Shown here piece by piece: positions 33,235 through 46,200 of a DNA stretch of 64,000 nucleotides. The DNA lies in contig JBAJFG010000330.1 in assembly GCA_037903475.1 (NCBI GenBank), forward strand, positions 186,001 through 250,000. Reading direction: 5' to 3'. The notes beneath the pieces are model-generated. The model saw only the letters and a list, made by a program, of their open reading frames with translations, was not told the DNA's origin and did not search any database. The first letter of the stretch is position 1; the number at the start of each line of letters is the position of its first letter. This DNA is from Ancylostoma caninum (Eukaryota; Nematoda; Chromadorea; Rhabditida; Ancylostomatidae). The position numbers and the translations under genes were made by a program.

Positions 33235-33238
<4 letters not shown>
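32167..33238. other. Stretch without a recognisable gene
   Basis: Overlapping short frames on both strands (for example 32385-32879 minus, 164 aa) show no recognised domain. GTCCTCCGCATGTCCTGA occurs twice (about 32328 and 32391), a small duplication. Confidence 0.35.
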
Positions 33239-33270
<32 letters not shown>

Positions 33271-33822
33271 TGGCGGACGCAGGGGGAGGCCCCCCCCCCG
33301 AGAATGGGTCGCCAAATTTTTGGAATTACTTTACAATACAAATATAAATCTTGTATTAGTTTATTTTTAATTGTTTATTTTTATTATTATTTTAGTACAA
33401 TTTTGACTAATTATTTATTATTATAATTAATATTTTTATGTATTTTGTTTTCCATGTGGGTCCCTAAAACGGCGGAGACCTCACTTTTTTCCCACGCCTC
33501 CCCCCTCCCGCCCACTTTCTGCGTCCACCACTGATATATATATATATATATATCAGTGGCGGACGCAGGGGGGGGGCGCGCCCCCCCCCGAGAATGGGTC
33601 GCCAAATTTTCGAAATTACTTTACAATACAAATAAAAATCTTGTGTTAGTTTATTTTTAATTGTTTATTTTTATTATTATTTTTAATATATTTTTTATTT
33701 ATTGTTTATTATTATAATTAATATTATTATTAATTTTATTTTCCGTCTGGGTCCCCAAAACGGCGGAGACCCCACTTTTCTTCCCACGCTCCCCCTCCCG
33801 CCCACTTTCTGCGTCCGCCACT

Positions 33823-33880
<58 letters not shown>
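33239..33880. repeat. Two MITEs embedded in TA microsatellite
   Basis: Copies at 33268-33533 and 33554-33823 start CAGTGGCGGACGCAGGGGG and end with its approximate complement (CTGCGTCCGCCACTG). They have the same orientation and are about 90 percent alike. TA runs lie before, between (20 bp) and after them, the last about 55 bp long. The AT-rich centres are non-coding. A diverged third copy lies at 53712-53899. Confidence 0.85.
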
Positions 33881-33881
<1 letters not shown>

Positions 33882-34419
33882 GGATGATTCCACACTTCAA
33901 TTGCTCTCTTTCTCATATGTCTAAGATCGAGCTCTCTTTCCACAGGAAATTGTGGCAAGCATTACCATATGAGGTCGAATTCCGGCGTGGCTGCGGTCAG
34001 CCACCTTTAGCCGACAAGAATTTGGAAGAAAATGCTGATTTTAAAAGGAAAACGGCAATATCTTGCGAAATGGCATTGATAGTCGTACAACACCTCAAAT
34101 AACCGGTTATGCGCAGTTTCAGGAAGTCATGTGTGATACCATTCTATAGTAATCCTAATAAAATGACTTATTATGCGAAATGGATGCGATATTAATGTAC
34201 AACACCTGAAATAACCCCTCCCCTATGAAAAGTTTCAGCGAAACTCAATTCTGAAGATTTTGGCCAAATTTGGCCATGTTTCAAAAGGAGGCTAAATGTG
34301 GCCGCTGAAAAAAAAAATTCGGTGCTCTATCCGTAGCCGTTGAAAAGAAACTTCGGTGCTCTATCTAGATAAGCGGCCCACTCATCTGACGACTTTTTCC
34401 ACAGAAGGACATGATATTA

Positions 34420-34960
34420 GCGTAAAACGTTTAGGGATCTAGGTACTTTTTTCACTCCGAAAACTTATCGTTTGATGACTACACAACTGGCATTGTTCGT
34501 CTTGCTAACTGTAGGGCAAATTTCATTCAGAGAGCCTTCGTTACGAGGAAAATCAAAGTCTTATTTTGTTTATTTTGTATAACCATTCGTCTTCTCTTAG
34601 AGTACTGCTCAATGAATTAGTCTCTTAGCACTCGTAGTTCAGTTCAACAGATCGAAAATGTTCAAAAGAAACTCATGGAAAGGATTTTTGCGCAAGCCGT
34701 CATCTTCAGAGCAGTCGCGAGGTTTTTATCGGCGGTGCCTTCACAGTTTATGGTCGTCCCAAAAGTATTCTTCTGGAACTAACCCCATCATTTGGATGGT
34801 GGAATTAAGAAGAGGCAGACTTGGAACAGGGCTGAATGGATCGCCTTCACCGTAATGGACTTCGACTCACGAGTTGGAAAAGAAGATTCCACAGGATCTG
34901 TCAAGCGAAACTCAACTAGTGACTGGACACAAGTTGACTTGAAACGGCGGACATCGATTC
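34420..34960 (+). mobile_element. CR1-like LINE relic (plus strand)
   Basis: Broken frames read DDYTTGIVRLANCRANF, then LLLEYCS, then IENVQKKLMERIF, the C-terminal thumb-like region of CR1/Jockey reverse transcriptases (compare LPHLEYCSQIW and KLEKVQQTFTRLL in the intact element). Stops interrupt it. Confidence 0.6.
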
Positions 34961-37128
34961 TCCTCACCCTTTTGCCTTTTGTTCTAACAAAGTCAATAGA
35001 GAAGTGATTTACTCTAACAGATAAAATATATAAAAAGAAAGGAAATCAAATTACTTCAGCCAACATGTTACAGTGAGAAGACAATACCGAAAGAGAGAAA
35101 GAAAATACACGACAAAATATAGCTAAGGGAAGGTTTCATTTGTTTCCATAATAGACAATATAGATAGTAAATATAGGAGATATATAATTGAAAAGAGGTG
35201 GGAGAAGAGGAAGAAGGGGAGGAAAAAAGGCAGTAGACGGCCTTTCTTTTCCTCCCTTTCTTCCTCTTCTCAAACACCACAGCCCAAGTCTTCATCAACC
35301 GTTTTGATGCAAGACTTGTTCTACGAAGACACTTGTCACCGACCAAGGATTCAGCTACATGAGTGAGTGACAATGGGTGGGAGAAGAAATCAGCGTCGAC
35401 TAAGGTTATAACGTCCCTTACAACCGGCCGGGATACGTAAATAAGTGTGAATTTCACCATATTTGAACGATGTGGGTCTGTGGAGTGCCATCAAACAACA
35501 TTCAGTAGTATCGTTATTAACTCCGGCATAATGGAAGCACAAACTCAACCGGCGGATGTCGCAAAGTGCACCTCTACATTCGCGGTGTCCGGCATCAGTG
35601 AACAGTCCCATGCGGCTTTACGATATCGATGGACAGTTCGGTGCAGCTTTATAACGCTTTCGGTAGTTGCTCATACAGTGGCATGGTGAAGATGCAAAAT
35701 TGTCCTTTTAGTACATTCTTCATCCATGATATTTGTACACTTCGACGTCCCCAATTCATTTGTCGGTTTTTTTGTTCCTAATTTGTTTGATAAATTTTGT
35801 ATAATAATGTATCTATAACGTGTATTGTGGTGTACCGAAGGATCGGCCCTGAATCCTTTGATCTAGTCAACCATCGGGCCTTACGAGGCTACTTAAAGAA
35901 GGATTGTTTTAGCTATGTAGGGATCACACAAATGATTGAGAGGTAAATTTCGGGAGAAAAAAATTGGTGAGCATGCTTTCTGTCAAGGTCTGGCACGATG
36001 CATCTTCAGTGTTATTGCTTTTCAGTGAAGTGTGTTTCTCAACACCTCCAACCCAGCTCTTACATCTTCATGTGTACATCACTCAACTAGTCCTCGCAGA
36101 CCGTGATTTCATCGCATCACTTGTTGGGCCTGGCAGGGTTGACGGACCTACTAAGGCGTATTAAACACAATGTCTTCCTTTGTTTTATTATCAGTCGACC
36201 TGCACTTGTTGGTGCAGTGGTAGAATATGAAGCAATTGATTGTGGTTATGTACAACAACTGGGCACGACCCATACACTTATCTCACAAGTCAGCATTTAT
36301 GACCCTTGCCTGGCCAGTGTGGGAATATAAGACGGAATAAGCATATATTGAAGATCTTGCCGCTTCTGCGGAGCATCTAGAACCCTTTACGAATACTGTG
36401 TATACCGCTCATGTCCACATAGCAAGAAAATCGATGTCTAAAACCCGGAAATTTTGTGAGATTTGACTAGCGTTCAGCATGTTAAAATATGACAAGTGTA
36501 CAGCAAAAAAAAAACGCATATAATCATAAGTTAAACAATCCTCAGTGACACAAGTAGAGGACATCCACCTGTACAAGAAAATTTACGAAGTCAACTGATT
36601 GACAGCACTGAGATTGATAGCGCTCTAATTAAACCCTTTGTGGGGTTCAGGTCGAAAAATCACGCGTCCTCCACAATTTCTCCACTGGCAGCATTTCCGA
36701 ACATATTTGCGAAATATATGCTGTAGAAGTCCAAGCGTTGAGGAACGGCCATTTTTTGGCGATCGATCTTAACCGAGCTAATTAAACCATGTCACATACT
36801 CACTCGAACCGCGTTAAAACTATCACAGTTCCGCGCTGAACCTTTGTAAATACTTCAAAGCGAATCGCAAAAGAAATTAATGCTACTAAAAAGATCAAAC
36901 CCTTAATCACAAATTCCCAAAAATTCGTTACAAAAACTGGAAAAATTGAAATTTTTAACCTCATCAAGAACCAGCAACTGTGAGCCAGCTTCCTTCAGCG
37001 ATATGCGAGCACCAGCACAACCTGTCATGAACTGCAGAATCCAGACTTCTCGAAGACTACAATACATGTGCATACCGGAAGAATATGTATTATAGAATAA
37101 CAGATAAAACCCTCGAATCTCAGAGCCG
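34961..37128. other. Stretch without a recognisable gene
   Basis: Only short frames. At about 36960-37030 (minus) an open segment with CTGCAG before it and a GAG|GTTAAA donor could be a further exon of the F-box/LRR gene, if that gene continues beyond 37129. Confidence 0.3.
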
Positions 37129-40100
37129 CTACCTCTTCATTTCAGATAGCTTTAGAAGGCTTTGTCCAGTAACCCGTGGACACCCACGTATGTCGAGTAG
37201 TACTAGTTTGGAGTTGTTCTCTACGAGACAAGAGATACCTTCATCCGATACCGAGGTGAAAGCAATCAATAATTCGACAAGACTGAAATGTGCTAGCTGC
37301 ATTTTCTTGATCAAGAAGTTCTGAGTAATTGATGAAGTAAACAAAAATTTCAACCACCTTTTTAGATATGCAATCGATTTTATCACTGCGTCGTTGAGAA
37401 ATTTAATCTCTGACAAGTTCAATATTCGCAAATTGACTAAAAAATCTGAGATCCCCATGAGATCGACATTTGATATTCCATTGCAGTGGCGAACCTCTAG
37501 CTTTGTAAGATCCTAGAGCCAAATGGGTAAAAACGGGGTAGAGAATAGCACAACGAATAAAAAGTAAGATGGCAAACCTTTCTCTGAAGAATATACCGGA
37601 AACTCCTCGAGTTGCTCGAAAGGTTATGCACATAGTCGAGATTGAGCTCTCGAAGAGCAGGCAATGTTCCAGGATGTGCCAGATCATCCAAAGCACAATA
37701 GCCAATGATAGAACCAGTTAAGCACAATCGTTCTAAGCTGAAATAAATACTTTTCAGTCAGTTCCCACGTTCCCCTGGCTAGTAACTCCTGCATCCGGCA
37801 ATGATACGTACAGAAACGAGATGAGAACCCACTTCTTCGGCATACACTTGAAGGCAATGTTACTGATGTTGGCGTTCTCAATCGTAAGCGACCTTGTCCT
37901 GATATTTGCATCAGGACGCTCTAATAGTCCCAGATGTGCGATCCTTTGTGCCTTTGTGGTCCATATTGTAAACATATAATCAAGATAGAGGGCGGTATCT
38001 CACCAAGACGACCGCCCTCCCGCTTTATTCCTGTTTTCGTGGCTCATAGCGAGCACTTGTGGATAAAATCGCAGATAAATCTTGTTATTATCACTGAACC
38101 ACCGTCTAAGGGGATAGTTCTCCCATGACCACATTTGTTCCACCGTAACCCTAGGCGTCAAATAATCTCAGTGAATGGTGTAGTTGGTGCACACTACACA
38201 CAACACACCTCGATCTACGGCGTGATCCTCAAAAACAGCCCAGCATTCAGATTTCTTGGACGGAGTGCGCGCAAACATCGCGAGGCTCAGTTACCTGTAT
38301 TCCTTGCGCACTTTGATTGACAAAAGATAGAAAGCATGGTGGCATGATGGGTGCGATCGTGTAGGTGGCAATAAGATTCTGATGTCTGTATTCTAGTGTA
38401 GGCTGATTTCCCGTGCACGAGATAGTTGTAATTAATTCTCCTGTGGTACATGATTTCATCATGGAACGTGTTGCTAGTCTAGGTTTCACGGCTTTAGTGA
38501 ATGTTGACACCAAGTTGTGATTCACGGCTTTAGTGAATGTTGACACCAAGTTGTGATTAAGCGCAAATAGCTATCCATTCTATGAATGTGAACACATCTT
38601 CTAGCGCAACGAATGGATTACGTATTATTGGCAGTGAAGCTTCTTAATAGGTAGAATGAACGGAATTTCGTGCTCCATCACTTTACTAAATGTGTTAGGA
38701 GGACCAGGAATAGAATAGCCTCGTAATGAAATTGTGCATTTTCCTCTCGTTAACTGTCTGCGATGTCGCGACAGTTACAGTCCTTCCCAAAAGTACTTGC
38801 CTCACGCTTCACCGCCCATCTGCTAAGTCGTGCCGCATCACCTATGCATTATCATACAGTGGACGGCAATGGCGGTGGCCCATCCACGGCCTCGACAAGG
38901 ACGCCGCGCGACCGCGCCGCGCACGCTGTACCCGAGTTTTCTCCTGCTATTTCTACCGTTCCTATAGTTTTTCTATCCGATTTTAAGGATTCTCGACAAA
39001 ATCGGGAAGAAAAGAGCCTAGAAACAGCACTCTGGCGACAGACGGCACCGATCTCGGCGCGCGCGGCGCGGTCGCGCTGCGTCCTTCTCTAGGCCGCAGA
39101 TGGGCCACCGCCATTGCCGTCCACTGTACGTGGTGTGACGTGGCTAAGCTGACGCGCCGTTCAACGTGAGGCAAGAATTTTTGAGAAAGACTATACTGCT
39201 CATTGATACTGTGATAGCATGAGTATTCTTACAATTAGTTTCTTTGCATATATTACAAACATTATGTGACTCTGTGCGTGCGTGTGCACACGCACTGTGA
39301 TTGGTCAGTGATGGTGATTGGTGGTGATTGCGAGATCAAATAAAAGACTAAGAACGGGTATGGTGTGGTGGAGTGGGGTAGAGAGATGGTTGACCAGAAG
39401 GTCCAGCGATATGCAACGGTGCCTCATAAAGTGAGGAAACACCTGGAGATGGGTCCAACGGTGTGATAAGGGTGCGCCGGCGTCCAAAAGTGGGGAAACG
39501 CCCGCAGTCGTGTCCAACGGTGTGATAAGGGTGCGCCGGCGTCCAAAAGTGGGGAAACACCTGGAGTCGGGTCCAACGGTGTGATAAGGGTGCGCCGGCG
39601 TCGAAAAGTGAGGAAACGCCTCGAGTCGGGTCCAACGGTGTGATAAGGGTGCGCCGGCGTCCAAAAGTGGGGAAACGCCTGCAGTCGGGTCCAACGGTGT
39701 GATAAGGGTGCGCCGGCGTCCAAAAGTGGGGAAACACCTGGAGTCGGGTCCAACGGTGTGGTGTGATAAGGGTGCGCCGGCGTCCAAAAGTGGGGAAACG
39801 CCTGGAGTCGGGTCCAACGGTGTGATAAGGGTGCGCCGGCGTCCAAAAGTGGGGAAACGCCTGGAGTCGGGTCCAACGGTGTGATAAGGGTGCGGCATGA
39901 GGGTTACGCTTACCCTGTTTCTGCGGACGCTCCCACCTAAATCACCTAGATGTACATTGTTTCCTTTCGTATCCGTGTTCTCTTCCCATTCCGTTTGTGT
40001 TTGAATGAACCACTCCCTCCTTTGCGTTTATATACACCGGTGGCCCCTTATCACTTGAATTACCACAACAACCAGTTGAGCCTAAATCATTTCGAGATAA

Positions 40101-42566
40101 CATTCGCACTGAATCGTTTACACTCAATTCTTCACGACCACTAACTTCGCTCTTATGGGAGGACGTAACTTCGTTCATATGCGAGAAAGCAACAACTACG
40201 GGATCGAGGGCATCTCAGGGTAGCGGAAGAAGTGCGTGGAAGGATACAGATTTTATCAATCCATTTACACTTTTGTGCCTGCTTTCAACATACAGTATGC
40301 GAGCGAAGCGAGCATCAATAAAAGTCTGGAAATCCGGCGTTAGCCGGACGGCCAGACTGGTATCTATATAAATGTATAATAAATGTATAGTAAACCACAA
40401 TGAAGGTAAAGTCGATCAACAAACGCAAAAGAAAACTATAAGCAAGGGGAGACACGAGATTAGGTATATATGAGCCATGTCCCATTCGTTGATCCAGTTA
40501 ACAACATGATAACCTTCTCTCGGATCTCTACCTACCGAAGAACTTTTCTCGATGGTGCTAACCGATTAAGGTCCACTTTGGGGGAGGGGGGGGGGGGGGG
40601 CAGCCAAGCTGCCAAAATGGTAATCTATGGTGAGTTTCACGGCATCATTGTGAGCGCTATATGGTGAGTTTCACGACATCACTGTGAGCGCTATTAAAGA
40701 TGGTTATCTCACGACTGAATCAGGTTGAAACGTCACATACAGTGGACGTCAATGGCGGTGGCCCATCTGCGGCCTCAAGATGCACGCCGCGCAACTGCGC
40801 CGCCCGCGTCGTAAACGATGTTTTCTGCTGCCGTTATGCTATATCTAGAGCTTTTCTGCCTGACTTTGAAAATTTTTGACCAAATCGGGAAGAAAGCAAG
40901 TAGAAATAGGATTCCGACAGCAGTCGACACCGGTCTAGGCGCGCGCGGCGCGGTTGCACTGCGTCCTTCTCGAAGCCGCAGATGGGCCACCGCCATTGAC
41001 GTCCACTGTACCGCATGAACGAGAAGGCTTATAGAGTATAAAGGAAGAGACTTCGGAAATAGGAGTCAGGATTGGGAGAGGTCCATTCACTTGGGGAATG
41101 CGCACGACCTCGCAATTGTAAGCATTTCCGTTGAAATATCGCAAAAGATCACATGTTGAAGCGGTTACAGACAAAGCATATCGACCAACACTCAACAATG
41201 CGATATTGCGAGAGATTTTGAGGCTGCATTGACATGTCGTAGCTGATGCACGCATGGCCTTATGGGGTGGCGGTCACGAAGAGCGGTAGGTCGTGACAGC
41301 TGCCAGCTGCACAGTGCAGCCCATACAAAGGTTGCCCAGAGCCCGCCTTGCGTTATGCGCATGCTTGGCTACCCTGTTCGAAGGACCGAAAACTTTATTC
41401 GGCTTGGGGTTTGCAAAATGTGGAATTCTAGGTCTGCAAACAAAGGAGAAACACCGCGCAGTATTTTTATGTCATATTTTAATGAAAATTAAGCATTAAA
41501 TGCTTCCTTATTGATCCTTATTTAGTGATGGCATAACCATTTCAGTCAGTAGAAAGCTTTAAAAGAGATCTGGTAGTAACATCTGAAACTGAAACGCTTG
41601 GAAATCACAGTGACCTGACTAGAGGCAGTGCGGCTACAATTGCATGGGATATTGACAGACAGGTTCATGATAGCCAACTATTGCCAGCCATCGTTCTTCC
41701 TGGCATACACCCGGCCTTATGCTAGCAGACTAAAATTACCGTAGAACCACATATAAGTATGCTAAGTAAACACACAAAATACAGAAGACGCTCCGTGAGA
41801 AGAATGGCCCTTGCCTGATCAGATGCCAGACGAAATATGAACACATTTGTGCGCTTTCCCTTTGCCAGATTCCTTTGATCCCATATTCTCCATTGGTATT
41901 CTGAGGAATGCTGCAGCATTCCTCAGAATACCAATGGAGAATATGAGATCAAAAGACCATTTCAATGTGCGCACAAGACATATTAGGGGAACTCTTGGCG
42001 TAAACGACATGATCTGGTAGTAGTTTTGTACAATAAAGATATGCGAAACGTCTCAAGCCTGGTAGAAATCTATGTCGCTCCGAGTATCGGTCCAGCACAC
42101 AATATTTAGAAAAGCAGCGGACTTGAGATATAATAATAAATATATGTTGAGAACGCGGTACCAGGAAATTCTACAAAAAGCTAAATGCATACAGCCCTTT
42201 TTGAATAGCGTAAGTGACACAATGTACCTCCGCAAACAACTGACCAGTACCTTATATGATAGCTGGCTTTGCCCTATTATCGCGAATAACTTTATTTGTG
42301 ACTCACGGAAAGCGACTTTCAAATGTGCCGCCAAATCAATAAACCAACAGCTATGTAAGCCATCCAGTAAATTCCTAACTTCGCCCAAATTTCAAAAAGA
42401 GGAAAACAAACGACAGTGTGTCTTGCTCAACAACACCTTGTTCACACAAATAAGTCTAAATGGGAAACAACTCACAGTCCACACTTTGCAACGTGAATTA
42501 GCCCGCCCAGTTCTTGCAGAATTCTCAAAATTATGTGCTCTGGCAAGGTATCGAAACCACCCATTC
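37129..42566 (-). CDS. F-box/leucine-rich-repeat protein gene
   Basis: A likely substrate receptor of an SCF ubiquitin ligase. Exon 1 starts at ATG 42564, two bases after the acceptor CTCTAG, so it is probably trans-spliced; it encodes FDTLPEHIILRILQEL, an F-box, and ends 42476 (CT|GTGAGT). Exon 2 (from 42374) continues NLLDGLHSCWFIDLAAHL, then CLRRYIVSLTL, in phase. A possible exon lies near 41100-41220. Downstream LRR exons are about 37951-37808 (TIENANISNIAFKC), 37737-~37595 (LERLCLTGS, LPALRELNLDY), 37512-37358 (DLTKLEVRHCNG, NLRILNLSEIKF) and 37282-37129 (LVELLIAFT, KLVLLDIRGCPRVTG), ending in TAG at 37129-37131. The last two join in phase (AG|T). The joint before 37512 and the 41.2-38 kb part are unresolved. 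Introns hold MITEs and a minisatellite. Confidence 0.7.
38482..38557. repeat. 36-bp tandem duplication
   Basis: The unit TTCACGGCTTTAGTGAATG continuing to CAAGTTGTGA occurs twice in direct succession without differences. Confidence 0.85.
38867..39126. mobile_element. GC-rich MITE, copy B
   Basis: Ends CAGTGGACGGCAATGGCGG and its complement, TA on both sides, same family as 20515-20784. It lies in the large intron region of the F-box/LRR gene. Confidence 0.85.
39431..39900. repeat. 59-bp minisatellite, 8 copies
   Basis: Units begin GTGGGGAAACGCCTGGAGTC at 39431, 39490, 39549, 39608, 39667, 39726, 39790 and 39849. The 64-bp unit carries an extra GTGTG. Since 59 leaves a remainder of two on division by three, each frame cycles through the repeat, which explains three overlapping long minus-strand frames that are not genes. 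Confidence 0.95.
40740..41008. mobile_element. GC-rich MITE, copy C
   Basis: Ends CAGTGGACGTCAATGGCGG and its complement with TA on both sides. Nearly the same as copies A and B, with the best-preserved inverted repeats (CAGATGGGCCACCGCC at the right end). Confidence 0.85.
41874..41953. repeat. 80-bp near-perfect palindrome without spacer
   Basis: Bases 41882-41945 are a perfect 64-bp palindrome centred on CTGCAG between 41913 and 41914. One mismatched pair (41881/41946) follows, then seven more pairs (TTTGATC/GATCAAA). Confidence 0.95.
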
Positions 42567-43208
42567 CTAGAGATGCACTTGTTCGAATGGATGATATGGT
42601 AAATAATACGCAAAAACTATGGACTAAACCTAGAAAAACGTTCGCGAAAACAAAATCCATAATATTTATGAACAGCAAAGAATAAAAGAACAATAATAGA
42701 ACCATCAGCGAAAGTGAGGATGTGTAGTTAAGTAGAAATTATTCTGCAACAACAATAGCAAACTAGCCAATGTACAAAAGAACAATGAAAGACGAGGAAA
42801 AGGCTCATAATGGTACAAACAAGACTTTTATGCAAGCTACCGGTCCTGAAAGGCAAAAACAGCATATTAAAACGACTAGCGAGAAAGAAGCACAATACAT
42901 TGGTGCAAACAAGGGTAAGTAGACATGAACTGAACGTCAACGATACGTACAAGGAATCGGCTTAAACGATGTTGAGAAAATTCGAGGCAGGCAAATGATG
43001 GCCAATATTTTTGACCATAAAATTAGCAAACTAGGAAATATGGCAAGAATCGGGTTCCGCCTAGAAGACTATAGCAAGCGATTTTCCTGATCTATATGAG
43101 TGTCTTTTATCACATTTGAAACCCATTTCTACAGAAAACATGCAAATGCTAGTTTGCATGCGAAATGAATGAAAGGATAAGTAAATGTAAAACATTCTGC
43201 ATTCAGCA

Positions 43209-46200
43209 CTAGCTCTTTTTCTCACGCCACTCATCGGGAACACTGCCAACATCAACGTACAGATGGTAGTAAAGCGGTCGTACGGTAATCTGCACAAGTA
43301 AATTTCAACTAGGACACCAATCCGTTACACAAGAGAAACTGCAAACCTTCCGCACTGTCCATTTGTCAGTCTCATTCAATCCGTCATAAGCAACACGCTT
43401 TTCTGCGATCTCTAGTAACTTGTATCTGCAAAATAACTTTTTTTCCTTCAGGTCAAACCATGAATAAAACAATTCCCAAGGAGCTTACATAAGTTTCGGA
43501 GCAGTTCGTTTCCTCTTTACGTGCTTCAGCATTGAATATCGTCCCGTATCCGGATCTGGCCGCTCTATTGTGTAGTTCAAAGAGAGTATACGCTTACCTG
43601 CAAATATGAACACGTTTATGCAAAGTTAGGGTAGAGATCAAAGATCATGATCGATACGTTCATCCAAGTAAATTGGTAAGCTTTCTGAATACCTATAGGT
43701 TAAGGGTACCTTTTCCGAAACAAGAACATCAAATGGAACAAAGTGGTGGTGGTAGAAATTCTTAGCGACTCTATGATTCGGCAATTCCTTCATCCTTCAT
43801 GTGATATGATTCGGCAATTCCTTCATCCTTCATGTGACATTAACAAGGGTCAACTTGACTCAAATTCTCACCAAACCTCCTATCTCCAACAATATTGAAT
43901 AGGAATGTATCAACAAACCCATGTCATCATCTTCTCCTCCCCACGCCCAATACATATTTGAGTAGCCATTGATGAGGCGATAATCTTCCATTGAAACAGC
44001 TAGTACGCCACCAACAATCTCCTTATACCACAGCCTTGAAAAAAATGGAATTGACGTTTGCAAGAGAGAAAGAGGAAATATAGCGATGAAGAAGGTGGGG
44101 CATGACAGAAAACATGGAAATATGCCTTTTGAAGGCGAACAAAATTAAATCAAAATGAGCTACACATATGTGCAAGCTTGATCTAACTAACAATACTATA
44201 CAAAAATATTCATGTGAATGGAAAACGTGATTGCGAAAACTAACTGGTATCCGAGATTGCTGACAAACGCTCCCATGTGGCGGGGAGCTGGTGGACATGA
44301 ATATGGATTTCGATCATCCTGAGGAAACATATCGACATCATGGAAGATCACACAGTCGACGTTCAAAGTTTCGGCGAAACGGAATGCAGCATTCATAATA
44401 CGTCCTTTGTTAAAAAGATCATTGCCATACTGAAACAATAAAATTTTACTGCAGTACAGTAGATTTCCCTTAATCAAAAGTGAAGAACAGAAACTGCATA
44501 ACATTGTTGTTGCAGCCCCTAATAAGCATCGAAATTGGCCCTCTACTCAAAATAGAAAGCCTTACATCAAGGTATAATGAATGAGAAAGACTTATAAGTT
44601 CTAACCCATTCAGCTAAGAGAAACTGAACATTGAAATACATTCAATCCCGACGAAATCGCTGTAAACTATTACAGTTGGTTTTAGCGATGGGATGGAGAA
44701 ATGCAGATGTTATCCATAGATGACACATAAGAAAAAATTGCAAGGCAGTGCAAAAAAAAATTGCAGCGGGGAGAGGCAACAGAAACAGAAGCTAAATAAG
44801 ACAAACCTGCTCAGTGACAATGAACCTGAAGTCCAGACGCTGTCTCTGTAGAACTGGAATGAGAAAATCAAGCAATCTAGTGAGATGGCTCTGTCGGTCT
44901 CGGAAAGGAATAATGACGGCCACCCGGTGACGTGCCTAAATTAAGAAAATATGGAAAATAAGCCATCATAACATGATTACCTGAAAACGAGCGCTGATTG
45001 CAATGTGATCAGGGTCAAGCGTGGTGTTGGTAAGAGTTCGACCCCGAGGCGACCCCCCCCCCCCACCCCTTGTAGACAAGAAAAATGCGTCCCTCTCCAC
45101 AACATTTTTTTAACGTTTTTAGTTATTGTAATCTAACAACTTTCAAAACATCCGGAAGATATTCTTTGATTTCAATCAATTTTTAAAGTTAATTTCTCAT
45201 TTTTTTGAATTCAAATATTTTTTTAAAATTCACTTTTCAATTTTTAATTTTTGTTTTTGAATTTCTAGTTTTATCAAAGGAACAACCACTCAGTTGTCGC
45301 ACATGTCTATGTCGCACATAAACACCTTTATTATAAGCAACTGGAATGATGCAGAAGTCGTATTCATGCTCAAGCAGGTCCAGGGTTCGATCTCCGCCGG
45401 AGACCAATTTTTGCAAAATGGAAAAATGCATGTGGAGCAGTTGGACGTCTAGTATCCATGTGCATGAACGAAAACAAATTCTCAAGACCCCTTTCGGAAT
45501 CATATTTAAGGCTTTGTCAGCTTTTGAATATGCGCTGAAAAAAAAGCCATGGGAAAAATCTGATTTTTGGCAAATTTAAGACAGTAGTGCTAATCTGAAG
45601 CGAATAACTTCATATTTGTTTCGTATGAGGGAACAGCTTCAAGGCTTTACAATACAGTAAGATTTGCTCTTTCTTATGCGTAGGGTCGTTTCTTACATGA
45701 CCTTCTCGTTCTGTGAGGTATTGAGTGTCAACATTCCTCAAATTTAACAAATTTTGCGGTTGTGTCTTATGTGGTCTTATCGCCATAAAAACATGTTCAA
45801 TGAAAGAAAAGCCGTGGGATTTTGTGTCCCCATGATGTTTGATTCTGGGAAACCGCCCCCATAGCTTCAGAGCATCATGTGGTGTCCAGAGGTTCTAGGA
45901 CACCATCCACGGAATTGCCTTTCGAGCTACATATTTATTGGACCGTAAGAGTCGATTTACAGCCAAATAAAACGTCCAAGCTTAAGAAGAAAGTGGTCAC
46001 CGACGATTTTAGACTTGTTATTCATAGTACTAAGAGAAGAAGAGCATATTGAAGTGTTTGCGAAACTACCGTCCTCGCGAGGAATCGAACTTGGAGCTCG
46101 CTGGTGAAAAATGAATTTGCATACTTTGCTGTTATCATACTACCCTCTTCAGGCGACCCCCCTGTTCCCCCGAGGCGATCCCCCTCGGAAAATTACCATC

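Noticed and set aside
35068..35460. 130-residue minus-strand frame
   Set aside because: Low-complexity Lys/Arg and Ser/Tyr runs from a purine-rich tract; no domain.
39305..39898. 197-residue minus-strand frame with PxPLDPTPGVSP-like repeats
   Set aside because: Created by the 59-bp minisatellite, which opens all three frames.
42072..42602. 176-residue plus-strand open frame
   Set aside because: It lies antisense to the F-box exons, whose splice sites, phase and F-box motif are on the minus strand; no domain on the plus strand.
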